Assembly: GCA_020081605.1 (NCBI GenBank)
Contig: JAHREC010000005.1
Span: 62,001 to 126,000 of the forward strand
Direction of reading: 5' to 3'
DNA length: 64,000 nucleotides
Source of the DNA: Albifimbria verrucaria
Taxonomy: Eukaryota > Ascomycota > Sordariomycetes > Hypocreales > Stachybotryaceae
A program made the translations under genes and the position numbers. Of this stretch, positions 41,137 through 54,066 are shown in pieces. The notes under the pieces were generated by a model. That model was given only the letters and a program-made list of their open reading frames with translations, was not told where the DNA came from and made no database searches. Numbering within the stretch: the first letter of the stretch is position 1; each line of letters starts with the position of its first letter.

Positions 41137-42330
41137 TAGATATATTATTGAATAATTAATATTTATATTTTATAATAAATTTAATTTATAAAATTTCTTT
41201 TTAATATTTTTATAAATATATAAATAAAATTTAATATTAAATTTAATAAAATTATTATTATTAAAAATAAAATTATTTTATAAATATATTTATATATATA
41301 CTTTTAATTTCTCATTTAAAATTTATATATTAATATAAAATCTCTATACTTAGAAAATTATATAATTATTTAATAATTTTTTATATTTATAATATATATT
41401 ATTAATTTTTAATAAATATAAATATTATATAATTTATTTATTATAAAACTTTAAAATATATATTTAAGTTTTTTTATATATTTATATAAATAAATAAATA
41501 AATAATATTTTATTTTATTTAATTTAATGAAAACTTATTTAAAGTATAATATTAAAATAATTTATTTCATAATATAAAATATATAATTTATAAAGTAGTA
41601 TTTTTAATATATATATTAAATTTACTTAAAATATTTATAAATAAACTTTTAAATTTTCTAAATTTAAATTTTATAAAATTAATCTCTTAATTAAAAATAT
41701 ATATATTTAATATTATATAAATTTATGTAAATTAATTTAATATTATATAAATTTATGTAAATTAATTTAATATTATATAAATTTATATAAATTAATTTAA
41801 ATATATAAAAGTTAAATTGTATCTATTATATTTATATTTAAAATTCTCTATATATATATATATTATTTAATAAATTTATTTTATTAAATTATTTAAATAT
41901 TAAATATAAAGTTAATTTAATTTTAAATAAATATAAAGAATTAATATATCTTTTAATTAAAGTTATATTTAATTTAGTAATTCTTATTAAATTATATAAT
42001 TAAAAATAATAATATTTAATTAAATTATTTAACTTTTATTTTTTTCTTCAATATTCATATAAATTAATTAATATAAAATATATTTTATATTACTATATTA
42101 ATTTAAATATATTTAATATAGTTTATATTATTTATTTAAATTATATATATACTTTTATATTAATTTAATAATTTTTATAATATATAACTTTAATTAAATT
42201 CTAAAAATATGATATATATTAAAAAATAAACTATTATTTTTTATTATTTTTCTATTTAGATAATAGGACTAAAATTTTATTCAATAAAAAACTACTTAAT
42301 CTATAATATTCAGACTAGTTATCTATAAGT
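41137..42330. other. Right end of the AT block, no recognisable element
   Basis: AT-only sequence without open frames, containing the 30-bp tandem repeat listed separately. The return to ordinary GC takes place between 42,250 and 42,390. Confidence 0.5.
41705..41800. repeat. 30-bp tandem repeat, about 3.2 copies
   Basis: Units of the form attaatttaatattatataa followed by atttatgtaa. The third unit has tata instead of tgta, which is a TpG-to-TpA change. Confidence 0.9.
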
Positions 42331-42533
42331 TATTAATGGGGAGTTAATGGCTAAGTGGTCTTATATATTTTTATTTTCGTCCTGAGCCATGATTAACGAG
42401 GCACTGTTGACGAGGCGTGGTACGTTAGCACCTAGACGTCAATACAGCCATACCTCCACGAGATCGGGGGCGTGGTAACAATGTCGGGGAGGCTGGAAGG
42501 CCGAGTTGCCCGAGTCTTAACAACGACGACTTG

Positions 42534-42600
42534 CCCCTGTTACGCAGCCACACGCACCAGTCACGCACCAGTGGATATTTATGTGGCTGCGTAACAGGGG
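42534..42600. repeat. Perfect 19-bp inverted repeat (hairpin) at the block edge
   Basis: Arms at 42,534-42,552 (ccccTGTTACGCAGCCACA) and 42,582-42,600 are perfect reverse complements with a 29-bp loop. The loop begins with a tandem pair of cacgcaccagt that overlaps the first arm by two bases (42,551-42,572). A third partial copy of the arm end (acaggggcaa) follows at 42,624-42,633, and then a near-tandem pair of caacaaaacggtgg/caacaaagcggtgg. It may be the end of a small DNA transposon or a palindrome-forming insertion footprint. No matching partner terminus was found. Confidence 0.7.
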
Positions 42601-42730
42601 TATATTCGTTATTTCAACAAAACAGGGGCAACAAAACGGTGGCAACAAAGCGGTGGGAAACGGTATTGGCAGACTGTGCAACTTATTTAACTGCACAGTC
42701 AATCAAGGCACCCAAGGCACCTTTCTGTTA

Positions 42731-45700
42731 ACCCTGTTTGCTCGGCTTGCCCTAGGGAATCTTTGCCAAGTCAGGGCCACCACATCCATGATGGATCCCG
42801 CGATCTTCGAGCCAATGCCACTCCATAGAGACTCCATAGAAATCGAAATCATCATTGTTCAATTTATTTATTGAGCCAATTGCCATTCAGTTCACTTCGG
42901 TACAATCTAAAGTGGCACTGTCTGACAACCCTTGTATCCGTCACCCTATCTTACAGAACGAAGACCGAAATTGTGAAGACTGAATTCTGAGACCCTTTGT
43001 GAGCTTCTCAACATCCACATTTAGTCATCAGGACAGAACCCAGTCCGTGCCGCATCTTGTCGCATCCAAAGCAGCGTAGTCCTTTAGACAGCACCTACTG
43101 CATCGTCTCCGGCTTGTTGGTGAGCATCCAATATGGGATGGACAAACACTATAGGGTAGTCCAAGACAGACGCTCCTCCGTCTTGTCCTCTCAAACTCGG
43201 CCGGACGCAAATCGATCGTCAAAGGGCCCCCATGTCCATGATCCCCTGTGGGTCATGAGATAAGGCCCACGTACGCTCGCGTCCTTACGCGCTCGACTTT
43301 AGACGCGTTACCCTTGTCCACAACCTGTTGAGTTGTCATCCGAATACGAGTATGCCTTGGTTTCCAATCCAAGCGATGCCAAGCCTTGAGAAATGGTTCT
43401 GAAACGTCACGCGATATTGACTCGGTAGTCCGCGTCATTTCCTTTGTCTTGGCCATCACGCGTGTCACGTAACTTGACTATACCGCGTTGACTACACCGC
43501 GTCGGACACTCGGACGCCCATACGCATATCCGACACACTTGTTAAAATCTTGATCTTTCTGTCGTTTGACATTTTGCTCGCCCCTGGAGTAATTCGTTTC
43601 TTCTCTGCTCTTCGATACCCCTACCCTGCAAGATACGACAAAAGCCTCTCCATGTCACACCGCTAATCTCGCCAAGCATGACCACAATGCGCATGTGTGG
43701 CTGTTGAACTAGTTATTCATTGGTCTCTGCCGCAGCCCTTAAAAAAATACAAAATACAAAATCCCAAAAAATATTTTTAAAAATCCAAAAAAATCAATCA
43801 CAACGACGTGCAGCCAAAAGCGGAAGAATTAGGTGAGAGAAGCTGACCCACGTTAGATCAGTTTTTTTCACCACTCCGTTTTCATCGATCCCTTTCCATA
43901 TCTGTCTCATCTTTCACAGCATGGATATCCATCTCGCTGTGCTTTTCACAAGTGACCGACAACACATAACGTATTTGTTTCTCAACATCTAGCACACGTG
44001 GTGCACAAGACCATTCCTCTTGCACCTTGGTGTTTGGCACAGATTCGGCTAACCAATGCTTGCGAACACTAGCGAACAGTGCTCGGCGCAGCTCACGAAC
44101 CCTCCCGGCCGGATAAACCCGATGCAACGATAAACTCAGTGCAACTCCTCGTCAACTGCTTCGCCTCTTATGTTCTCCTCCGACGCACGGTCAGTCGCGT
44201 CACGACAGTAGCCCTGAGTCGCATGTTTATTTGTGCTGCGGTGAGACTGGTTGGAGCTAGCCTTGAAATGGGCCCATCGACATACATGGTCCAATTCCCG
44301 ACAACTCTTGGGAAAGGCTTGGACGATTCGACCTTGGCCACGGGTCGTGCAGGACCCGATTGAGTGAACCGGACCAGACCTCTTGCAAGTGGGAGTATTG
44401 CCATCTGTGTAAACAGACGACGTAGGATCTTGGAGGAACTTCCTTTGGTTGCAGTGGCTCGACAACGCATCTACAGTAACACGGCAGTGTCACGACCAAT
44501 ACAACACCTACAACTTGAACTACTTCACCTCCCGACACGGCCTATATAGTTTACGAAGCTTGTGGTCTGAAGTGTCGTCTTAGCCCAAAGAGACACGCAA
44601 TCCCCTTGGCCGACCTAAGAAAGACCGATTCTTTCCCGTGTCCTGTCAACATCTTGCTCAAGCCCATCTTCCAGCCGTCATCTTCGCCTTCATGAATTCG
44701 ATCAACTCAGTTGTGTGGGTACCTTGAGCACGCAACAAGAAAACTGTAATCCATACAACCCCTATCCGAAACCTCGGTGAACGACTGCCATAGGCGGGCT
44801 ACTTCTCGTTTCCGTGGAACACCCAAGCCACAATTGTGCAAGCATCGAAAGGCACGAGATGCTGACGGCAGGGTTTCACGGTTGCAAAGCTTTACTGCCA
44901 GTTCTCCACAACTCTATCCTCATCGCATAGGAAGATGACCTAGTCATTATGGGCACGTTGGCCCTTTCTGTACGCTATACCATGGCCAACATCAATAGCA
45001 ACATTGAGAGCCCTTAACGATGCCTCCGGCGGCGATTGCATCGAGCTGGCCTCGCTACGCTCGATACCACGAACGTCACCGCTCGAAGCGACCCTCTCCA
45101 GGCTGGAGGCAGCCGGGTCAAGAACATTGTCGCAGTGGTCAGGGCTCGGGGCAGGCAGCATATTAACAACACCAAGAGCGTACGTATTATCACAAGGTAC
45201 ATTGACCTACGACTAACCTCACGCGATAAGACCTTCAACCAATTACCGATGAGATGGATAAGCCCAAACCTACTTGTCCTCTCATTAAGGAAGCGAAGCG
45301 GACGCTGCCCCGGGCATCTTTCCCACTTCAGCTTGACCACTTCACTCTTTCCCTTGGCTTAAATACGGACACAGTTGTGGACGTTATGCACCCTGTCATG
45401 GCATTCTCAAGTGTGACCGTGGTAAGCCGCCTCTATCAAGTCCTCCCAAATCGAGCAAAGATGCGTGTGGGTTGTGTTTCACGGTCGCGGATCACTCACC
45501 CCTTCCTCAGCATATCCTCGCTTGTTGGAGCGTTACAGGGACTCAATAAGGACCCATGGAGAATCGCCGAGCATGGCTCCTGAAAACCTCAGCAAAGAAG
45601 CTAAACTCTTCACTTGGCCGCCCGTGTCACCTGCACTACGGCATATCTTTTCTGATCAGTCAACCGGGAGGGACCAATGTGGTGCTTCGCATAGTGGATA

Positions 45701-46102
45701 TCAATTTCCTTTGGGGTTGTCAACGATAAAAGCTTGCCGACCTCGACTCTACCTGTACTAATGTAACGACCTGATTCCTGGAAAATCCCTCAAGCAAACG
45801 TTGCGACACTACTCTGTGTGGGCGGGGAGGAGCAGTGGGCGAAGGGTTGTGTAAGCCTTGGTAGCCACCGCGCTTGACCATTTTTCCCGGCGCCGTACGG
45901 GAATGAGTCCAAGGTCACGCTCTTCGAGCACGTCTCTAGCCCTTACATCGTCAACAACTGAGTCATGTACATGGCTGTGCCAACATGTTTCCTTGCCCAA
46001 GCGCGTCAACCCCAAGCGCGTCAACGGGCCATTGTGGTTTCCGCAGCTGGTGAATGTTTCGTCACGCCCCTCGCCTTCCACAACGTCTCACATCCGACGA
46101 GG
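42731..46102. other. Ordinary-GC stretch with no convincing gene
   Basis: Short overlapping open frames occur on both strands (largest about 120 codons) but none shows a recognisable motif or consistent exon structure. There is an A-rich island at 43,738-43,800. The stretch probably contains decayed coding or transposon DNA that I cannot identify. Confidence 0.4.
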
Positions 46103-48238
46103 ATGAACAACATGACCATGGCTAATACAACCACGGCCGGCCAGAGTCTCACCGGCCTTGCCAACAGTAGCTCCCTGGTCAACCACCCTCCCTACCCTTC
46201 TGTTGCACTCGATACATCGTGTCTTTGTGTCCAATTTCCACCCCTGCCCCCGGGGCCAGCTGGCTGTCCCTCGTTATCGTCCCCAACCGAGCATGCGCAT
46301 GCGCTGTCTTGCGCGCCACCTGCAGCCTTGCATTGAGGGCGAAGTTCAAACCCGTCCCGCCCGGGACTTCGACAGCGTGGTCCCCATCTCGATGGGCATG
46401 TACTTGCAACCTCGCGACTTGCTTCAACCCAACACCAACCAGCTGCCCAGGCGACCAGGGAACCCTGTGTATAGACATGACAGTCCTCGTGGGCAAGCAA
46501 GCCGCGATAGCGGTACGGCATCTCGTCATCATGAACAATCTCGCGGAAGACTCCGACATCTAGTCAGGGACCGGCTAAGACCTTCGCAGAAGGAACAGGA
46601 TGCCAAGCTTAAGCTGCTTTTTCGAGATAAAGCCAAGCTGCAGGGAGAGCTGGAGCAAGAGAAAAAGAGTCCGAACGGCTTTGTGGCTGTTCCTCCAACG
46701 AGCACTCCCTCCGTCGCCGCGCCGACGAATAATGTTCGGCTCTCTCGAGAGATTTGAGAAATAAAGTCGAAGAAGGATGGCTTAGAGAAGGATTTGATAG
46801 AGCTCGGAAATGAGATGGCTTCGAACCATGGCTGCCATGACAGGGAAGCATACACAGCTTGAAATGAAGCTCACGGCGTCAAACAACAAGAACGAGGAGA
46901 TAAAAAGGAGCAGCTCGAAACGCCGCCATCATGCAAAGGGCTCACAAAGAGCCTTAGAATAGGCTCGATAAAGCCAGGGACAAGAACGGACGACGGGAGG
47001 AAGAAGCAGGCTGCCACGACAGAGAAGTGAAGCTGCTTAAGGACGAGCTCAACGTTCTGTGGGATGCCTGCTATGGCTATCGTTCCGCCGTACGAGCATA
47101 CTTCCTATACCAGCCGGAACAAACCAAGTAGACTACCGTGAGCTACTATTACTTGGATTCAACAAGATCAAGGAAAAGTATGAAAGGGAGGCGCATCCGT
47201 TGCAAAGCGTCGCCTTGTCTCTATTCGAACGGAATAACGCTATTCGCTGCAGAGAGTTGTGCTCTAGTCATGAACGACAAGCCTTGAAAACACCAGCTGT
47301 ACAAACGATGGGTTTGGCAGTCTCGGCAAGGCTTTGGATAACGTGGTAAATGAGTTGGGCGGGGCAAATGCTGCTTCTATCAGACCACGCCATAAGAACT
47401 CCAGCAATGATGACGAGCCTCTAGCCGAGAAGCTACGACGGAAGCGAGCCAAAACAACCCACGACGCCCGACAAGGTTAGGTAGAGGAGCCTGAGGCCTC
47501 CGTAGACCGTCCCAGACATCTGGTCAAACTACCACCACTTGTACATACCACGCCTCGCCCCGCACACGGTCCACAACGGGAACCAAGGCTGAAGACGAGG
47601 AATCTGCTAACATATCGGAGCATCCATCGGCAAATCTTGAAAGCGAATCGAGCCAGACCAAGGAATCTACCTCTGCAGCAGATGTCTCTGCAGGGCTGAT
47701 CACACCACAGACTCCCAAGTCTCTGGAATCATCGCAGAAGCGCCTTATTGACCACATAGAATCGAAAGACACAGAGCCCTCTTCTGTAGATGGCTGACTT
47801 CGGCGGCGAGAGAACGCCTACCTCGAGGGGCTAGGACACATGTATTGTAAGAGATCGAAGCTAAAAGACATAGCATAGATTCTTCCAAGTTTGTGTTGGA
47901 ACGGGATCGTCAGATGGACTTGTGACTGTCGACGATGAGGATACGCTGTTGGCATCGATTCTCTGGCTTTATCTCGGGTAGGCAGACCTTCCTGAGCCAC
48001 TGCAGAAGAATCTGGCTATTATCCCAGCCTATTGCACTATTATCAAGCCCCCAGTCAAGAAACTCTTCAGTAAGCCATTATCTTGGAGGGAAGACCCGGT
48101 GATGATAATGGCAGGCCAGATGGAACGCCTGGACACACTTGCAGCCTCGACAGCCAAGACCCAGCGCGTGGGATCGCTATTTACAACAGCCTCGTATCGT
48201 AAGAGATATATCGCGACGACTCCTCCGTGTCTTGTTTA
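46103..48238 (+). pseudogene. Broken gene for a coiled-coil, serine-rich C-terminal protein (unknown family)
   Basis: Protein-like segments follow one another on the plus strand in shifting frames. They are: a Thr/Ser-rich start (MNNMTMANTTTAGQSL, 46,103); a charged coiled-coil-like stretch (LRPSQKEQDAKLKLL, KLQGELEQEKK, to the stop at 46,755); KKDGLEKDLIELGNEM (about 46,770); CHDREVKLLKDELNVLWDACY (about 47,020); DYRELLLLGFNKIKEKYE (about 47,130); GSLGKALDNVVNELGG (about 47,320); an acidic, serine-rich segment (47,590-47,797); and a C-terminal domain-like segment, LQKNLAIIPAYCTIIKPP to MIMAGQMERLDTLAAS (about 47,930-48,238), with one TAG inside it. At least five frame changes and several stops separate them. 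Some junctions could be introns, but in-frame stops such as the TAG near 47,978 argue for decay. I do not recognise the family. Confidence 0.5.
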
Positions 48239-51088
48239 ACCCTCGATCATGCCGGTCTTATCCATATTCGGATGACGATAAAGGAACTGGTTTACCCAGC
48301 TCTGGCCAAGTTACACTTCAATGTCGCCTTCGGCCAGGACGAGGTTTGCAAAGCCGTAGACGTCTCGTTGCGATGGGGCCCTCCCTGCCGCTTCTATATC
48401 CAGGATCCAGTTGCTCAATGTACACGATTTCATCACAACTACGACATCTGAATATTGCTGAGACGTACCTTGCCACGCGTCTCGGCGGCCTACATCATGG
48501 GCTAGTGGATGCCATGGCCAGACGCTGACTACCCTCATGCCTCGATGTCGCCTGTTTCGACAATGCCCATGTGCCTGGATCGAACAGTTCACAGTGCCAC
48601 TGCTTTCGCAGTCCTGACTATTGGCAATATTTACACCCACTATAGGTTGGGCCATTCTGCAGATGCACGGAATCATGATGAAACCAGAGGAACATCGGCG
48701 AACGTAATGGCTGGCCGAGAATTGAGGTTACATAACCCATCGTTTCGATCCTCGAACAGGTCATTGACCTTCTCATCTGGTTTCGTCCTGCTGTCCAGAT
48801 TTCCTTTGTTAATCTTCTAGGTCGCCTCTCTTTCCCCGTTCCCACTCCATGCCTTCGCTCAGTCTCCGAGTAAACTGTTTCCACTTGGCCCGTGATCTCA
48901 CACCCTCGTTCCACAAGGGCGCCGTTCCACACGGGCGCCGAGGCGGCTGCAACATCAGTCATCCGTGCCACACAAGCCGCTATAGATTTTCCAGGCTCGA
49001 GCCTTGGTCATGAGGCTTGTCCTCTGCATCGACACCATAAATTGTAGGGGCGACCGTATCAGCGTTGCACGTAACCTCCCGTGCACTGCTCGCCGAGAAT
49101 GCTGAACCACTCCTCTCTAATTTGGAGATAGATGTACTGCGTAAACTTCACTTGGGACGCCCATAGTATTTACGTCTCGTATGTGCGCCGTGCCAGATTT
49201 GTCCCTCCCATCAATGTCGACGATCTGCACAGCTTCCGTTCTTCTCCTGGGACCTTTGAGCAAATGTGAGAAAGTAAACATGTGCACTGTAAAAGAGCGA
49301 GTTGCTTGTAAGCTTCGTGTTACGTAGGTATCCCATCTATGTTGACCATGATTTCGCCATTTGCATCTTGATGTTCCAGGGTAGCTTTGACGACGCTGGC
49401 TTCGGCGACCACATGCCATCTCCGATAAGGCCAGTTGGTATCTGTCGATAATACTCTGTGCATGAACAGCGCAGTCTTTCCTCCAGATGATAAAAACTCC
49501 GGAGAGGTGGTACTTGCACACGATCCACATGCAAGCCACCGTACTCCGTCACTCGGTGGATTACCGCACATCATGGTAAGTTGTATCGAATCCGCGATTT
49601 GGGGTTAATGTTATCACGAGATAAAAAAAAAAAAAAACAGCCCTTCCTTATCTTTCTTGGCGTTTTTCTTCGGCTCTGAGCCTCTTAACTTAGCATCACT
49701 AGCACCGAGTCCTGCTTCAAAACGAGTGGTCGATGGATGCTACACTTGTTTGACCTCTTGGCTCCGTCACCACGAGCAGGAGGTTCAGAATCCGCCATGA
49801 TGTCAACTGCCCCTCCCTGCTTTGTCTCTTCACGCACTGTCCTGTTCACTGGCTCATCGTGTTCCGTTGTGCTTGTCGAGAGCGAGGACCCTTCCCGGCC
49901 GGCCTCAGTTATCTCATCTACTTTGATACGTAGTAGACCATGCGGAGGGGCTCTTCTGAGACCAATTTATTTGCACCACAGTCCTCGGGCTCTTGTTATG
50001 AGACATGTATGGTATTTTTTTCTCCTACCAACAGGCTATGTCGTACGCATTGCGACAGTTTAGTAATGGCACCAGTGCACCCGCCTGTGTCCAACGTGAG
50101 AGACAAGAGGGAGCCGATTGCCAAGTGTAGGCTTCACCGTGGGAGGCAAAGAATGTAAAGCTAGGGAGAGTAGAGAATATCACGGACTGTCGAATGAGTA
50201 TGAGAACACGTCCTTGCCATCCATCCATCTGATGGCTTCTACTCTTACATTGATTACTCCTGCATTTTCAAGAGTTCAGCAAACCTGGCATCTCCTCATG
50301 CATGGGCCAGCCTGTTCGGACCAACGAGCTGTCGGCTGTATATCATGATACATGAACATGGTATGACACATACCCTGGTAGAATTTCTGTCCAGGTTTGG
50401 GTGACTCTGTGGTCGAATGGAAAGGGTCATCAACTGATGTTTTCGACGCACATACAACCTTGTTCCATCAATGTTCGCTTCTCTGTTGAACTTGCATCGT
50501 TAACCGCTCTAGAGGTTCTTTCGAACTACTTTGGTATACTCTGCGCACAAGAACAACGAACAGGAATACCACGTTCGATCAAACCCTCCAAGTAGTTGAG
50601 CATTCTCTTGTATCTTGTAGACTGATAAAAGCTACCTAAGACGAACAAACACATGAAGAAATCCAGCCGTCGTGGCAGCTGGTAACCCTGCGTGCAGCAG
50701 TGGGTGCCAGGCGATGTCACCTCACAAACAAGCCAATGTTTTCCAATTCTCGACTTCTTGATCCGAAGCTTATCGAGCCAACCGTGGCCCCGCCAGACAA
50801 TGGTTTATTCTCTTTGCGTAAGTGCCGTCAAGTCGTCTGCCATGGAACGACGATGATGGAAATTATATACGCGCCGTAGATGAACAGGGGGTTATGTATG
50901 GTCATCTGGCAAATACTTTACCCCAAAGATTCCTTTGAGATGTGTACCACCTCCTAGTAAGCTTCCGACCTCAGGATAGATGAACGTGGTATCTAACTGG
51001 TACAATAATGGTTAGATAGGCCTTTTCGAATCGAAAGGCGGTGTTCATATCTCAGTTTACATACTAATGGGGGTTTCAATAACAATGG
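48239..51088. other. Ordinary-GC stretch with scattered open frames, no recognised gene
   Basis: Frames up to 140 codons occur on both strands without known motifs. The most protein-like piece is on the minus strand at about 49,700-49,960: open without an ATG at its start, hydrophilic, with VDEITEAGREGSSL and MADSEPPARGDGAKRSNK. It could be an exon of a lost gene. A 15-bp A run is at 49,623-49,637. Confidence 0.4.
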
Positions 51089-54066
51089 CTATGTTAGGCA
51101 TAATGTTTCGTCTTCCTTTTCTTGTACTCGAGCGACAAGACGCTCCCACCATGGGCGCCTCTTATGAATTGGCGACGTTTGGGTTTGAGGTTGCACTGTT
51201 GAGGAGAGAAGCTCGTTCTCAGTGTCAAGCCAGCTCCATATCCGTTGTAGAGCGCGATAGAGAGGAGGAACACTCTGTGTTTTGGGTCAGCTCATAGATA
51301 CATTGAATGGGAAAATGAATTTGGCACCCACGCTTCTGACCGGTGTTTCTACTACCTGCTCAAACCAGGCCCTTGCTACCTCCTTATGTTCAGGAATTGT
51401 GCCTGCTAATCCTAGCAAGAAGACCGGGAAAAGGGAGCCTGTGCTGTGAAATGGTTTCCAGAAGTAGGCATAACCTCGATGCAACGAGCGAGATCGTCCA
51501 GCTGTTGCATGACCATGGGATCATTATGAGGTAGCCTGATAGTATTAGCATCTAGCTGTTGAGATGCCATGGCATCCGTCTTACCTTAGTACCCTGAACT
51601 GCAAGTAAATGATGGCAGCTATCCGCCAGGCTTCCGCCGTTACGTCGGTCATATCTTTGGAAGAAGAGACGTAAAAGTCCATAGGTAAAGATCGTACCCA
51701 TTTAATAGTAGATTGTCGTGATTTGGCTGATTCCCAATCGAACGGCGCTGGGCCTTCTGGTATATCGTTGTCTCTTATTTCGGTGGGTGGCTTGCTCCAT
51801 TGCCTCAACTCGCCCAATTCTCGTAGGAGGTATTCTGCTGTCATTGGAATAAATGGGGACTCACGCTCCTGTTGTAGCCGCGCTGCGCAGAATGTTATCT
51901 GGCTAAAGATATGCAGAAGCTTCCGAGAAAAGCCACAGCCACCATGAATCTCATACATGTCGGCAGGGCTGCCGTATAGCAACCAACCAAACCGAGCAGC
52001 TTCTTGCTCAACGTCAAAGTTTGCAGGAGCTGGCAGAGCCATCATAGTCTGGGACAGGATAATACCACGCCCAATCATAATGCAATGGGCGTTGTGGAGG
52101 GAACTCATCTGCGCCACTTGCTCCTTCCAGAATCGGTCACCTTTATCAATGCTTTGGAGAAAATGCTCGCCGTGTCGAAAACCTTGAAGCCAGCGGGGAA
52201 TGAAGGGCTTCTTGAGACGCCTTTCAGTGAGGATAATCTACGAGACCAAAGTTAACCTACTGGTCCATGTCTGGGGGCTCTGTAAAACCTACATCTTGCA
52301 TAGAGAGAAGAACCGAAAGGGTAATGACTTCATCGGAGTTCTGAGAGGTTATGCTGTTGGAGTTGCTTAAAAGATAGCTGAAGCGAGCCTCAGCTTGGGC
52401 AAAGCGCTGATTGACGCGCTTGCGGATGGCGTCGGTTGGCATATAGTCATATATGTATATGCCCGCGAGGCTCTGGATGGCGGCTCTTACGCCATCATTC
52501 GAGTGCATTTTAGCAAAGTCAACTAGCCATAGGTTTGAATCCTTCAGGATGGTCCTGCCAGGACACCAGTTGAGGACATCTTTGGTAGTCTCCGTTAGAT
52601 GCCATCCAAACTAATACCGGGGATTTATTTTTATGAATTCTACGGCGAGGGGATGGGGAGGGAGTCGAAGGCAGAGACAGGTTATAGAAGGATTGCGAAA
52701 CAGCATTATTGGAGAATGATAGAGGGTCGGGTTTCGTTGGACTTGATGGGGTGTAACTTACAGAAATTGAAGAATCGGCGATCAATTGAGTCCATATGGG
52801 CCTGAAAGCCAAACTGAGGTGGGAGAAACTGTGGCTCTGCACCGGCACTGACCAGTTCGACAGATAGGTAGGGGTTCTCGGAGCCATCCGAGTCATTCAT
52901 GTAATGCTCCCAAAAGTCAGCGGCCTGGTGAGCCGGAACAAGGACCCCTTGAGGGGCCACGGCCTGCAGATGGGCTTGCAGCTGGTGAGGACTGAGCGAG
53001 ATGCTTGACCGTGCCGAGGGCGTCGACAAGTCCAATGTGATCGGAGACGCTGAGGTCAGCTGCAAAACATCCGGTATGGCCTGGGTTACCTCTGAAATGG
53101 GATTGTGTACTGCAACCGGGAGTCCGGGGCCAGGAGGCTGAATGGCGGTCAAGGCCTGAGTCGGCGAGTGGGCTACCGAGGTAGGCTGGGAGATGCTGGC
53201 GGACTTCTTGCCCCAATGGAACTTGACATAGCCGTTTACAGAGCCATCGCGGGGGCGTGGGAACCGAAGCGAGGTGAACTTGCCGAACGACTCTACGCAA
53301 TCCTTGAAGGGACTGACCAGGTTCGCCTTGGCCCGGGCTTTGCGCCGGCGCTGATCCAACGGTAGTGTCGGGGTGGGGTCCGGTGAGGTGTCCGACGTCC
53401 CTGGCAAAAGACGTGGTAGCCGGGATGTTTGTGTCGCTGGGTCCGCGTGGAAGGGTGCTATTGTCCAAGTTAGCTTATCCACTTCACTGAGCATGGTATG
53501 ATCTTAGGGATTCAACGACTAGGGATGGAACAGGACTAAAGAGTTTGGTAGCGAGCTAAAGGCTCGGGCGACATGAGAGTGACTGGGCTCGGGTTCTGCT
53601 CAGGGTCGTCGCCTCTTGTCTCAGCAACAACATGGCCCCAGGTGGGCTCCGAGCCTCTATGAGGGAGAGTTTGTTGCGAATCTGAAGTAGGAGCATAACG
53701 GCGCATGAAGGTCCGTAGTTTGACAGGTACACATGATAGGAGCAGAAAGGCAGGCGTAGAGATATGGGAGGGGAAAGGGAATGGAAGAAGCAGACAGTCC
53801 TCACCTAAGGGAGCGGTTTTTGAGTTGCAGTTGGCGAGTGCGACTTCATCTGAGATCTCCAAAATGTAGCCAGGTGGTGGTGGTCGGTAAAAGGCCTGGG
53901 GCTGTAGCGATAATGGCGACTCTGGCAACAATTGTGTGTTACATGAGGAAGCTCCGGCAGCGATTACCCATGGCTGGGAGGCACCACCATCGTATTTATT
54001 GCTCTTGACGCGCTTTGCTAGACTGCGACTGTAGGTTGCGGTATGTTCCATATCAACTGCTATCAT
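51089..54066 (-). CDS. Fungal-specific transcription factor-like protein, frameshifted near the C terminus
   Basis: Six inferred exons: 54,066-53,805, 53,457-52,762, 52,579-52,293, 52,237-51,585, 51,535-51,332 and 51,274-51,089. Every junction keeps phase, with GT-AG ends and branch sites such as CTAAC. The first exon is least certain. The middle and C-terminal parts (RRFFNFYVLNWCPGRTIL, VRAAIQSLAGIYIYDY, RFGWLLYG-P-DMYEIHGGCG, VTAEAWRIAAIIYLQ) match the long regulatory domain of fungal C6-type transcription factors, probably of the Fungal_trans_2 kind. The usual Zn2Cys6 DNA-binding cluster, expected between RRRK (about 53,350) and NGYVKFHW (about 53,230), is not visible in any frame. Exon 5 lacks one base at the run 51,426-51,435. 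Without correction the protein stops at 51,412-51,414; with it, it would end in ETLCLT at about 762 residues. The gene is therefore a recent pseudogene, a truncated allele, or contains a sequencing error. It would act in the nucleus if functional. Confidence 0.75.

Noticed and set aside
44136..44538. Overlapping minus-strand frames of about 100 codons (including one with WTMYVDGP resembling an RNase H word)
   Set aside because: Three overlapping frames of similar length on one strand and no further motif in order; a single short word is not enough.
46158..46559. Frames on both strands at 46.2-46.6 kb other than the one used for the pseudogene
   Set aside because: They are shadows of a GC-rich stretch; only the plus-frame segments join into an ordered protein-like reading.
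53105..53365. 86-codon plus-strand frame
   Set aside because: Antisense shadow of transcription-factor exon 2.
52917..53468. 183-codon minus frame overlapping the transcription-factor exon 2
   Set aside because: Alternate-frame shadow; the exon in the other frame has correct phases and family motifs.
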